A DNA stretch of 64,000 nucleotides from Pseudoalteromonas distincta (GTDB lineage Bacteria; Pseudomonadota; Gammaproteobacteria; Enterobacterales; Alteromonadaceae): NCBI RefSeq assembly GCF_000814675.1, contig NZ_JWIG01000025.1, positions 62,001 to 126,000 on the forward strand. The letters run 5' to 3'. The notes beneath the pieces were generated by a model. That model ran no database searches. It was not told the origin of the DNA and worked only from the letters and a program-made list of their open reading frames with translations. Position 1 is the stretch's first letter. Each line of letters starts with the position of its first letter. Below are positions 15,512 to 23,444 of the stretch, piece after piece. The position numbers and the translations under genes were made by a program.

Positions 15512-16909
15512 GTGTCAGATATAATTGATAAAGGTCTTGTTTATATTGTAGAAGATAGCATTGCCAGTGGTGCTTTATATGCAAGTCAGCTTGAACAGGC
15601 TGGTTTCCAATGCAAACACTTTACAGATGGGTACTCTGCTTTAGTAGGTATTAAAGAAAAAATGCCAGCGGTCATAGTACAAGACGTATGCTTGCCAGAT
15701 ATAAGTGGGCTTGAGGTATTACAATTTGTAAATAAGCAGAAAAATCCTGCTAATGTAGTCATGATCACCTCAAACAGCTCTATTGATATTGCAGTGGAAG
15801 CAATGCGTTTAGGCGGTTTTGATTTTTTAGAAAAACCTTTCACAAGCCAACGACTCATTAGCTCAGTAGAAAGTGCGTTGACGCCAAAAGAGCAAGTTAA
15901 AGTTCAACCATTGGTTAAAAACAGGGATAAAAATCAAGATTTTGTTGGTGAATCTCTGGCAATGAAAACCGTTTTTAGATTACTTGATAGTGCAGCTAGA
16001 AGTAAAGCGTGTGTATTTATCACAGGTGAAAGTGGAACCGGTAAAGAAGTTTGCGCACAAACCCTTCATGATACAAGCCCGAGAAATACAGGACCATTTA
16101 TTGCCATAAACTGTGCAGCTATCCCTGCTGAGCTATTTGAATCAGAATTTTTTGGTCATGTTAAAGGTGCGTTTAGTGGGGCATTAAGCGATCGAAAAGG
16201 GGCTGTTGAAGTGGCAAACGGCGGTACCTTATTTTTAGATGAATTATGTGAAATGGAACTTAACTTACAAGCAAAGTTATTACGCTTTTTACAAACAGGC
16301 ATTTTTAGTAAGGTGGGTAGTAGTGAAGTATTACACAGCGATGTTCGTTTAGTCTGTGCAACAAACAGAAACCCAATCATAGAGGTAGCAGAAGGGCGTT
16401 TTAGAGAAGATTTATATTACCGTTTAAATGTTATCCCCGTAAAGCTCCCCCCTTTAAGAGAACGCGGAGGCGATATATTACTGCTTGCTGAGTATATTTT
16501 GAAACAAAAAAGCGATAGTAATGCAAAGCATTTCACTGGTTTTTCTGATGAAGTTAAGGCGCTTTTTTGTAATTACGATTGGCCAGGAAATATTCGCGAA
16601 CTACAAAATGTAATTGAAAACACCGTTGTTATTAATGATGGCGATGTAATTGAAAAAGACATGCTACCAAGCTCATTTGGATTAGGCGCTGTGAAGCACT
16701 CGATATCTGCTAAGTCAGTTCACAATACAAACGAGCAGAGTGTTCAATTATCGCCTATGTCTGTTCACGATATAGAACCTTTGTGGCAAGTTGAAAAAAG
16801 GGCGATTGAAAATGCAATTAAAAGCTGTGAAGACAATATTCCTCTTGCTGCTGCTTATCTAGGGGTTAGTGCATCTACCATTTATAGAAAAATAAAGGGA
16901 TGGTCTTAA
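15512..16909 (+). CDS. LuxO-like sigma-54 response regulator
   Basis: This encodes 465 residues from a GTG start preceded by AGGAGAAAG. A receiver (about 8-122, Asp58 in VIVQDVCLPD) is followed by an AAA+ domain with Walker A GESGTGKE at 172-179 and a C-terminal Fis-type helix-turn-helix (LAAAYLGVSASTIYRKIKGW). Stretches such as DSAARSKACVFITGES, FLDELCEMELNLQAKLLRF and QTGIFSKVGSSEV closely track Vibrio LuxO. The sigma-54 contact loop reads GAFSGA (219-224) instead of the usual GAFTGA. With a LuxU-like gene in front and LuxO-box-like sites upstream of four units, LuxO function is the best call; a VpsR/SypG-like relative is the alternative. Confidence 0.85.
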   Translation: MSDIIDKGLVYIVEDSIASGALYASQLEQAGFQCKHFTDGYSALVGIKEKMPAVIVQDVCLPDISGLEVLQFVNKQKNPANVVMITSNSSIDIAVEAMRLGGFDFLEKPFTSQRLISSVESALTPKEQVKVQPLVKNRDKNQDFVGESLAMKTVFRLLDSAARSKACVFITGESGTGKEVCAQTLHDTSPRNTGPFIAINCAAIPAELFESEFFGHVKGAFSGALSDRKGAVEVANGGTLFLDELCEMELNLQAKLLRFLQTGIFSKVGSSEVLHSDVRLVCATNRNPIIEVAEGRFREDLYYRLNVIPVKLPPLRERGGDILLLAEYILKQKSDSNAKHFTGFSDEVKALFCNYDWPGNIRELQNVIENTVVINDGDVIEKDMLPSSFGLGAVKHSISAKSVHNTNEQSVQLSPMSVHDIEPLWQVEKRAIENAIKSCEDNIPLAAAYLGVSASTIYRKIKGWS

Positions 16910-17022
16910 AGTCATAATCGATTTTTAATTACACTTTTCAGGTTGAATTAATAAAAGTTACCCTAAGCTCTATGGGTAAGAGCAAATTAATTTTTAATCT
17001 GACACAGTAAAAGGAGATCGCA

Positions 17023-17553
17023 ATGAGTAACACTAGTTTAAAACCTGCGGATATTATGCCATCACTAGTAGTGAGTGATGTTGATGAGAACAAGGTAGAT
17101 TTAGTTGATAGAGTAAGTGACTCTCCCTGGAAAATGATTGTTGTTTATCGAGGTCAGCATTGCCCTAAATGTACTGCGCAACTTAACGAACTTGCTAAAG
17201 TTCATAAAGACTTTAAAGATGCTGGTGTTGAAGTGGTTGCAGTAAGTGGTGATAGCCATGAGCAGCTTAATAAACATCTTGAAAAAATAGATATTAACTT
17301 CCCAATTTACTATGGTTTAACAATCGAACAAATGACCGATTTAGGGCTACATATTAGCGAGCCTCGCAGTGATGCAGAAACTGATCATCCATTTGCTGAG
17401 CCAGGCATCTTTGTACTTAATGAAAAAAATCAGCTTCAAATGGTCGATATATCAAACAGCCCATTTGTTCGTCCTGATTTAGAGCAACTGCTAGGTGGAA
17501 TTAAGTTTTCTAGAGAAAACGACTACCCAATCCGAGGCACATTTATTAAATAA
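17023..17553 (+). CDS. AhpC/TSA-type thioredoxin-fold protein (peroxiredoxin-like)
   Basis: This encodes 176 residues with a thioredoxin-like fold. VVYRGQHCPKCTAQLNEL (about residues 42-60) holds a CxxC at the site where peroxiredoxins have the peroxidatic Cys, and GVEVVAVSGDS follows as in the AhpC/TSA family. The CPKC form suggests a thiol reductase or atypical peroxiredoxin rather than classical AhpC. There is no signal peptide, so it is cytoplasmic. A purine-rich AAAGGAG site precedes the ATG. It has its own terminator and no LuxO-box, so it is probably not part of the signalling island. Confidence 0.75.
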   Translation: MSNTSLKPADIMPSLVVSDVDENKVDLVDRVSDSPWKMIVVYRGQHCPKCTAQLNELAKVHKDFKDAGVEVVAVSGDSHEQLNKHLEKIDINFPIYYGLTIEQMTDLGLHISEPRSDAETDHPFAEPGIFVLNEKNQLQMVDISNSPFVRPDLEQLLGGIKFSRENDYPIRGTFIK

Positions 17554-17572
17554 CATTCATTTTCATGGTTTC

Positions 17573-17598
17573 AAAAGGCACTTTTTAGTGCCTTTTTT
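17573..17598 (+). terminator. terminator after the peroxiredoxin-like gene
   Basis: AAAAGGCACT pairs with AGTGCCTTTT with a short T loop, ending in seven T residues. Confidence 0.88.
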
Positions 17599-17629
17599 TA
17601 TTTATTTTTAATTTTTTTAAAATTAATCT

Positions 17630-17657
17630 CTTGAAAACAATTTTACCGTCCATATAT
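17630..17657 (+). promoter_or_regulatory. heat-shock (sigma-32) promoter for hsp20
   Basis: CTTGAAA at 17630-17636 and CCATATAT at 17650-17657, 13 bases apart, match the sigma-32 consensus (CTTGAAA ... CCCATnT). Transcription would start near 17663, leaving a leader of about 125 bases before the hsp20 ATG. Confidence 0.75.
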
Positions 17658-17662
17658 AGTTA

Positions 17663-17790
17663 AGTAGGACGCCTGATGGGTCCTAAATTAAACTTAAATA
17701 ATTGAAATTTATATTATTAATTAAACTTTGCTTGAGCTTGTTCAATAGAAAAGCACATGCAAAATATCGCTTAAATATGAGGATATTATT
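17663..17790 (+). promoter_or_regulatory. structured hsp20 leader, candidate RNA thermosensor
   Basis: The long leader can form TAGGAC/GTCCTA (17665-17685) and, next to the start, AATATC pairing with GATATT, which partly buries the GAGG ribosome-binding site a few bases before ATG 17791. ROSE-type elements before other bacterial hsp20 genes follow this plan. The folding is by eye only. Confidence 0.45.
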
Positions 17791-18237
17791 ATGCGTACAG
17801 TAGACTTATCACCACTTTATCGTTCATTTATCGGCTTCGAACATTTAGCATCACTTATGGATGCGGCAGCTAATACAGATAAGCAGCCAAGTTTTCCTCC
17901 TTACAACATAGAAGCACTCGATAAAGACAAATACAGAATCACTATGGCCGTTGCCGGTTTTAGCGATAACGAATTAACCATTGAGTCAGAAAATAACACA
18001 TTAAAAGTTACAGGTACTAAAGCAAATAAAGATGAAAACGCAGAGCGTAAATTTATTCATCAAGGTATTGCTGAGCGTAACTTTGAACGTAAATTCCAGT
18101 TAGGAGATCATGTAAAAGTACTTGGCGCAGATTTAGCCAATGGCTTACTAAGTATCGACTTAGAACGTGAAATCCCTGAAGCGCTAAAACCACGTAAAAT
18201 TGAAATTGGTAATAGCAATCTAATAGAAGGTAAATAA
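17791..18237 (+). CDS. ibpA: small heat-shock protein Hsp20 (IbpA family)
   Basis: The 148-residue protein has an alpha-crystallin domain (about 38-130). The opening MRTVDLSPLYRSFIGFEHL is that of the IbpA/IbpB class, and FPPYNIEALDKDKYRI, the central AVAGFSDNELTIE and the C-terminal ANGLLSIDLEREIPE are typical. It is an ATP-independent holdase that binds unfolding proteins in the cytoplasm until DnaK/ClpB refold them. The canonical C-terminal I-x-I is present as IEI. It is preceded by a sigma-32 promoter and a structured leader, and followed by a strong terminator, so it is a single heat-induced gene. Confidence 0.92.
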   Translation: MRTVDLSPLYRSFIGFEHLASLMDAAANTDKQPSFPPYNIEALDKDKYRITMAVAGFSDNELTIESENNTLKVTGTKANKDENAERKFIHQGIAERNFERKFQLGDHVKVLGADLANGLLSIDLEREIPEALKPRKIEIGNSNLIEGK

Positions 18238-18268
18238 TCTTCTAAAGTACATATTCCCCTGATTACTT

Positions 18269-18296
18269 AGCCGCCTCATTCGAGGCGGCTTTTTTT
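18269..18296 (+). terminator. terminator after hsp20
   Basis: AGCCGCCTC pairs with GAGGCGGCT across four bases, followed by seven T residues. The convergent photolyase gene ends three bases further on. Confidence 0.92.
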
Positions 18297-18298
18297 GT

Positions 18299-19855
18299 TT
18301 ACAGCGCTTCTAAATTATTAAGGTAGTAGATTGCTTGTTGCAGCGTTTGTTCTTGGAGTGTTTTTTCTTGTTTATCCCAGTTTTTATATACCATACCAAT
18401 ACGTGGGTTCTTTTCTAGCCTGTCTCTGTGTTTATTCATGAAATGCCAGTACAGGCTATTTAGCGGGCAAGCTTTATCACCTACTTTTTGTTTAACATCG
18501 TACTGACAGCTTTTGCAGTAATCACTCATCTTATTAATGTAGTTACCGCTTGCAGCATAAGGTTTAGTCGCAATTATTCCATCATCGGCAAACTGGCTCA
18601 TTCCTCGGGTGTTGGGCATCTCTACCCACTCTATGGCATCGATATAAACACCTAGGTACCAGTTATCTACGTCATCAGGGTTTATTCCTGTAAGCATGCA
18701 AAAGTTTCCAATAACCATTAGGCGTTGAATATGGTGGGCATAAGCGGTTTCAAGGCTTTGTTTTAATGAGTGGCTTAGGCAATTCATTTTTGTAGAGCTG
18801 TTCCAAAAATAAGATGGTAGTGTGTTTTTGGCTTTTAGTTGATTTTTAACAGCGTAGTCGGGCATGTTAATCCAATAAATGGCACGTACATATTCTCTCC
18901 AACCTAATATTTGCCTAGTAAAGCCCTCTACTTGCGAGAGGGATATTTCACTGGGTCTTTGTTCGTATTCTCTTATTACACGTTTGATTACATATAACGG
19001 GTGGAGTATTTTTGCGTTTAGGGCAAACGATAATCGGCTATGGTACAAGCTGGTATTATTTTTACTTTGATCTGTCATCGCATCTTGAAAGTGACCAAAG
19101 CAACTAAGTAAATGCTCGCAAAAGTATTCGAGAGATTCAATGGCTTGTTTACGCGTTGTTGGCCACTCTAGTCTCTGATCGGCTATTTCGCCAAAGTAAA
19201 CGACCTTGTGCTTATTTAAGCGAGAAATGATGCTCTTGACATTATTATTGAATAGCTTAGGTTTTGGTATACACGCTAAGTCAGCTTTGGAAAATTTATT
19301 ACGATTATTACTGTCAAAATTCCATTTGCCACCGGTTGGCTTAGTATCATCAACTAATATATCAAACTGCTTACGCATAGCACGATAGAAGTGCTCCATT
19401 GTCACATGCTTGTTTTTTGTAAAGCGTGTTTTTATTTCGGTGAACGGTAATAAAAAGTGTTCAGTATCTGTGGCAATTACATCAAATGAGCTATCACTTT
19501 TGAACTTAGCTAATTGAGACTTAAGCCTAAACTCATCAGGGTATTGATATTCAATAGTTTCGCATTGGTATTTATCGGCAATTCGCTTGAGTAATTCAAT
19601 TAAATCTTTGTCGTCAGCGGTATCGTCAAGAGTTAAATGCAAAACATTAAAACCTGCCGTTTTTAATGCAGTCGCAAAGTTTTCCATAGCATTAAAAAAA
19701 GCACACAGTTTTTGAATGTGATGCTTAACGTAGTCGGTTTCTTGTTTTAATTCTGCGATGAGATAAAGCGTGTCGTCGTCTTTTTGTTTATACCATGAAT
19801 GAGATGGGTTTAGCTGATCGCCTAGTATTAATCTAAGTGTTTTATGATGGGTCAT
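18299..19855 (-). CDS. Fe-S bacterial cryptochrome/(6-4) photolyase
   Basis: This encodes 518 residues of the deoxyribodipyrimidine photolyase-related (FeS-BCP/CryPro) family, whose studied members repair (6-4) photoproducts with FAD and blue light. The N-terminus LRLILGDQLNPSHSW is family-specific. The C-terminal half has four well-placed Cys: one in GNFCMLTG and three in YCKSCQYDV ... KACPLN, matching the 4Fe-4S ligands of Agrobacterium PhrB. The nearby DVDNWYLGVYIDA block lines the FAD pocket. It stands alone on the minus strand with a palindromic site upstream. It is unrelated in sequence to CPD photolyase PhrB of E. coli, so I give no symbol. Confidence 0.88.
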   Translation of the reverse strand: MTHHKTLRLILGDQLNPSHSWYKQKDDDTLYLIAELKQETDYVKHHIQKLCAFFNAMENFATALKTAGFNVLHLTLDDTADDKDLIELLKRIADKYQCETIEYQYPDEFRLKSQLAKFKSDSSFDVIATDTEHFLLPFTEIKTRFTKNKHVTMEHFYRAMRKQFDILVDDTKPTGGKWNFDSNNRNKFSKADLACIPKPKLFNNNVKSIISRLNKHKVVYFGEIADQRLEWPTTRKQAIESLEYFCEHLLSCFGHFQDAMTDQSKNNTSLYHSRLSFALNAKILHPLYVIKRVIREYEQRPSEISLSQVEGFTRQILGWREYVRAIYWINMPDYAVKNQLKAKNTLPSYFWNSSTKMNCLSHSLKQSLETAYAHHIQRLMVIGNFCMLTGINPDDVDNWYLGVYIDAIEWVEMPNTRGMSQFADDGIIATKPYAASGNYINKMSDYCKSCQYDVKQKVGDKACPLNSLYWHFMNKHRDRLEKNPRIGMVYKNWDKQEKTLQEQTLQQAIYYLNNLEAL

Positions 19856-19890
19856 AGTAAAACCAAATTTTTTTATACGGGCATAGTTAA

Positions 19891-19907
19891 TTAAACGATC
19901 GTTTTAA
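19891..19907. promoter_or_regulatory. palindrome upstream of photolyase gene
   Basis: AAACGATCGTTT is a perfect 12-bp palindrome, extended as TTAAACGATCGTTTTAA, 38 bases before the photolyase start. This shape is common for dimeric repressor operators of TetR type. No regulator gene is adjacent. The rest of the gap to 20170 (about 310 bases) shows only the hairpin listed next. Confidence 0.5.
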
Positions 19908-20122
19908 TATTTTACAACAAGCAAATAGGGGTAATTAAGTGCGTAACGACAATAGTGTGCTGTTTTTAATGCTGGGGATTAGTTGTTACTTGAGTTTAAT
20001 AATAGATTAGTAAAACGAATATAGGTGGTAAATAACACAATACAGTGTGCTGTTAGCAATAGGGCAAAAAAGTTTAACCGCATATCAAGGCGTTTTTGAC
20101 CATGGTGTTAAAATGAGCCTAA

Positions 20123-20158
20123 TTAGGGGGAGATTAAATAAATTAAGTCTCCCCCTAA
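20123..20158. repeat. hairpin downstream of the globin-like gene
   Basis: TTAGGGGGAGA pairs with TCTCCCCCTAA around an AT-rich loop. It lies just past the stop of the minus-strand globin-like gene. It probably ends that transcript, though the T-run is short. Confidence 0.5.
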
Positions 20159-20169
20159 AAATTGAATAT

Positions 20170-20631
20170 CTAAATTTTATTACTTTGCTTTTGCTGCATT
20201 CTTTGTTGTAACGAAACCACATTGGTAACGTTGAAAAGAACATTGCTTGCAAAGCTTTCAAAGTACCTAAGCGCTTTTTTCCAAGCGAGCTGACTCTCAG
20301 TAGTAAAATGCTTACCAAGGTGCTCTTCAAGGGTTTCGTAAAAAGCGTTAGATAAAAGGGCAATGTCACTGTGTGAAGCGCCGCTTTTTTTTAGATACAT
20401 TAAATGGTGAGCTAAAAAAGGAGCTACCGATGCTGGTTTATCTAAATGCTTAACAATTCGTTCTAATACGCAAAAGAGGGTAAAGCTCTTTTCGTTAAAC
20501 TGTAAGGCCGTCGGGTAATTCATCTCAATACAAGATTGGGCTAATTTACTATGAAATTTAGCCGTAAATGCATGAAAGTTAGGCTTAATAATTGTTAAGT
20601 TATTTAATAATGCTGATTGTTGTTGATTCAT
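20170..20631 (-). CDS. globin-like protein
   Basis: ATG 20631 (MNQQQSALL) is chosen over the longer frame from 20670, because a GAGA ribosome site lies just upstream and the extension is hydrophobic and atypical. The 153-residue product follows the bacterial single-domain globin plan: NLTIIKPNFHAFTAKFHSKL (A-B helices), then AHHLMYLKKSGASHSDIALL and FYETLEEHLGKHFTTESQLAWKKAL (F-H helices). At the usual proximal His position, four residues before the Gly of KKSG, this protein has Leu; two His lie earlier in HHL. Heme binding is therefore uncertain. Function may be in gas or redox sensing, but neighbours do not help. Confidence 0.55.
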   Translation of the reverse strand: MNQQQSALLNNLTIIKPNFHAFTAKFHSKLAQSCIEMNYPTALQFNEKSFTLFCVLERIVKHLDKPASVAPFLAHHLMYLKKSGASHSDIALLSNAFYETLEEHLGKHFTTESQLAWKKALRYFESFASNVLFNVTNVVSLQQRMQQKQSNKI

Positions 20632-20967
20632 TTTTATCTCGTTGCAGTGAGTAATAACTATTATTATCAAGTAGGAATAATGTTGATTATAGCGGGCAGT
20701 TCAAATTCTGCACGTTTTTTTAGTGTGAAAGTATGGCTTTTTGTTATATCTATTTACTTTCTGGTAATTAGTGAGCCTTGAAAACGTATTTTAAGAGTTA
20801 TTAAACTTCAGTTTATCTGATTTTTATCCTGAAATAATAAGCTACTACATTTTATGACTCAAGTATGGGAATTTTATAAAGTTGGCTGATTACTTATGTT
20901 ACTTACATATACATTAAATTAGCATCTTGACGAATTGCAAATTTTATAAACTAATTGCGTATTATAG

Positions 20968-20996
20968 TTGCTAATTATCCTGTACATCCTTATAAT
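20968..20996 (+). promoter_or_regulatory. sigma-70 promoter for the initiator tRNA
   Basis: TTGCTA and TATAAT are separated by 17 bases, ideal for the housekeeping sigma factor. The start should fall near 21003, about 64 bases before the tRNA. The remaining gap back to 20632 is AT-rich and holds no gene I can see. Confidence 0.7.
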
Positions 20997-21066
20997 AGCG
21001 GCCATTGTTTAGCGTGTTGTATAACAGCTAACAGCGATATTAAATTTAAGGTTTGATATCTATTGG

Positions 21067-21143
<77 letters not shown>

Positions 21144-21178
21144 ATTCTACTAGTAGGTATTACCTTACTAATTTATAT

Positions 21179-21214
21179 CGCGCATTCTAAGTAATGCGCG
21201 TTTTGCGTTTTAGG
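21179..21214 (+). terminator. hairpin after tRNA-fMet
   Basis: CGCGCATT pairs with AATGCGCG, followed by TTTTGCGTTTT. It separates, at least in part, the tRNA from the rimP operon. Confidence 0.65.
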
Positions 21215-21297
21215 CTATGTAGTTTAATTAGGTCAGTTTACTGACTCGCAACCAAGCTTGGCCCTCGGCCACACAGTTTTATGCTTTATTGGTGTGA

Positions 21298-21325
21298 CGC
21301 CCCGCTTGGTTCGGGGCGTTGTTGT
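21298..21325 (+). terminator. leader hairpin/attenuator before rimP
   Basis: CGCCCCG pairs perfectly with CGGGGCG across a seven-base loop, followed by TTGTTGT. Lying about 100 bases before rimP, it may be an attenuator or processing site of the nusA operon leader. NusA is known to control its own operon in E. coli. Confidence 0.5.
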
Positions 21326-21424
21326 ATCTGCACCTTACGATTTGTGGCAATTGCTATCAAATTAAAATTTAAACTCAGTATTTTAGGGCTATAAGCCCTT
21401 TTTTTGTTTGTATGGAGGATTTTC

Positions 21425-21880
21425 GTGACAAAACTTGAACAAGATTTAGTAACCATGTTAACGCCTGCGGTAGAAATGTTAGGCTTTGAGTTGCATGGTC
21501 TTGAATTTGTACAAGCGGGTCGCCATTCTACCTTAAGAGTATATATTGCTCATGAGGATGGGATCTCAGTTGATAACTGTGCGGATGCCAGTCGCCAAAT
21601 TAGTGCGATTTTAGACGTCGAAGACCCAATTACAAATGAATATGATTTGGAAGTATCGTCTCCTGGTGTTGATCGTCTATTATTCAAACAAGATCACTAC
21701 GAGCAGGCGCAAGGAGAGGAAGTACGCGTGCGTACTAAACTTCCACAGGATGGTCGTCGTAATTTTAAAGGCGACTTAGTAGCAGTTAGCAGCGATATGA
21801 TCACACTATCTAGCGATGGTGCAGAGCATCTGATCATGCTTAGTAACATCGAACGTGCGAATTTAATCGCGAAGTTTTAA
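21425..21880 (+). CDS. rimP: ribosome maturation factor RimP
   Basis: GTG 21425 is the likely start: GGAGG sits seven bases upstream, and the protein then begins MTKLEQDLVTMLTPAVEMLG as in the family. Longer frames start inside the ribosome site. The 151-residue product has the two RimP domains, with VYIAHEDGISVDNCADASRQ and the hallmark VSSPGVDRLL. RimP helps assemble the 30S subunit. It is the first gene of the rimP-nusA-infB-rbfA-truB run; the spacing to nusA is 39 bases. Confidence 0.95.
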   Translation: MTKLEQDLVTMLTPAVEMLGFELHGLEFVQAGRHSTLRVYIAHEDGISVDNCADASRQISAILDVEDPITNEYDLEVSSPGVDRLLFKQDHYEQAQGEEVRVRTKLPQDGRRNFKGDLVAVSSDMITLSSDGAEHLIMLSNIERANLIAKF

Positions 21881-21919
21881 ATTCGAGTGCGAAGGAATAG
21901 GGCAAGCGAGGCATTACCC

Positions 21920-23419
21920 ATGGCAAAAGAGATATTATTGGTTGCTGAAGCCGTTTCCAATGAGAAAGCGGTTCCAAAAGAAAAGATTTTTGAAGCTCTA
22001 GAGTTCGCTCTAGCGACAGCGACAAAGAAAAAACACGATGGCGAAATTGAAGTACGTGTAGCAATTGACCGTAAAACCGGTGATTACGATACGTTCCGTC
22101 GCTGGCAAATTGCCGCTGTATTAGAAGATGGTTCTTTAGAGAACCCATACAGCGAAATCACTCTAGAAGCAGCACAGGTTGAAGAACCTGATTTGCAAAT
22201 GGGTGATTATGTTGAAGAGCAAATTGACTCAATCAAATTTGACCGTATTACAACACAAATGGCTAAGCAAGTTATCGTACAAAAAGTACGTGAAGCTGAG
22301 CGCGCTTTAGTTGTTGAAGCATACAAAGATCAAGAAGGCGAGCTGGTAACGGGTGTTGTTAAAAAAGCAACTCGCGATGCAATCGTACTTGATTTAGGTA
22401 ACAACGCAGAAGCGGTAATTTACCGTGATGACATGTTGCCACGTGAAAACTTCCGCCCGGGTGATCGAATCCGTGGTCTTTTATATGAAGTTAAACCTGA
22501 AGCACGCGGTGCACAATTATTTGTAACGCGCTCTAAACCTGAAATGCTAATGGAATTATTCCGCATTGAGGTGCCAGAAATTGGCGAAGAGATGATTGAG
22601 TTACGTGCAGCTGCACGTGATCCAGGTTCACGCGCTAAAATTGCTGTTAAATCTAACGACAAACGCATTGATCCAATTGGTGCATGTGTTGGTATGCGTG
22701 GCGCACGAGTTCAAGCTGTATCGTCTGAGCTTGGTGGCGAACGTGTTGATATCGTACTTTACGATGACAACCCAGCACAATTTGTTATCAATGCAATGGC
22801 GCCAGCAGAAGTTGCTTCAATCGTAATGGATGAAGACACTCACTCAATGGATATCGCTGTAGAAGCCGATAACCTAGCGCAAGCAATTGGTCGTAATGGT
22901 CAGAATGTTCGTTTAGCAAGCCAATTAACTGGCTGGGAACTAAACGTAATGACTGTTGAAGACATGCGTACTAAAAATGAAGCTGAATCTGATAAGTTAC
23001 TTAACTTATTCACTGAAAATTTAGATATAGATGATGAGTTTGCATCATTACTTATTAACGAAGGTTTCTCGACACTTGAAGAAGTGGCGTATGTACCTGC
23101 GTCTGAATTTTTAGAAATTGATGGTCTTGATGAAGAGACTGTAGATTTATTGCGTTCACGCGCAAAAGATGCATTGACAACTAAAGCACTTAAAACGGAA
23201 GAAAGCTTAGATGGCGCAGAGCCAGCTGAAGACTTACTTGCGCTTGAAGGCTTAGAGCGTCACTTAGCATTTGTTATGGCAAGCAAAGGTGTTGTTACAC
23301 TTGAAGACTTGGCAGAGCAAGGTATTGACGAATTAGTTGATATCACAGAACTTTCATCTGAAAAAGCGGGTGAACTGATTATGGCTGCACGAAACATTTG
23401 TTGGTTTGCAGACGAGTAA
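21920..23419 (+). CDS. nusA: transcription termination/antitermination factor NusA
   Basis: ATG 21920 gives [20 protein letters not shown], the standard NusA start, and 499 residues. Domains in order are an N-terminal RNA-polymerase-binding region, S1 (about 135-200), two KH domains (200-345, with [17 protein letters not shown]), and two acidic C-terminal repeats, as in E. coli NusA. It binds RNA polymerase and nascent RNA to control pausing, termination and antitermination. infB follows 25 bases downstream in the same operon. Confidence 0.97.
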   Translation: MAKEILLVAEAVSNEKAVPKEKIFEALEFALATATKKKHDGEIEVRVAIDRKTGDYDTFRRWQIAAVLEDGSLENPYSEITLEAAQVEEPDLQMGDYVEEQIDSIKFDRITTQMAKQVIVQKVREAERALVVEAYKDQEGELVTGVVKKATRDAIVLDLGNNAEAVIYRDDMLPRENFRPGDRIRGLLYEVKPEARGAQLFVTRSKPEMLMELFRIEVPEIGEEMIELRAAARDPGSRAKIAVKSNDKRIDPIGACVGMRGARVQAVSSELGGERVDIVLYDDNPAQFVINAMAPAEVASIVMDEDTHSMDIAVEADNLAQAIGRNGQNVRLASQLTGWELNVMTVEDMRTKNEAESDKLLNLFTENLDIDDEFASLLINEGFSTLEEVAYVPASEFLEIDGLDEETVDLLRSRAKDALTTKALKTEESLDGAEPAEDLLALEGLERHLAFVMASKGVVTLEDLAEQGIDELVDITELSSEKAGELIMAARNICWFADE

Positions 23420-23444
23420 TTTATTAACGGAGGTATTACACACT

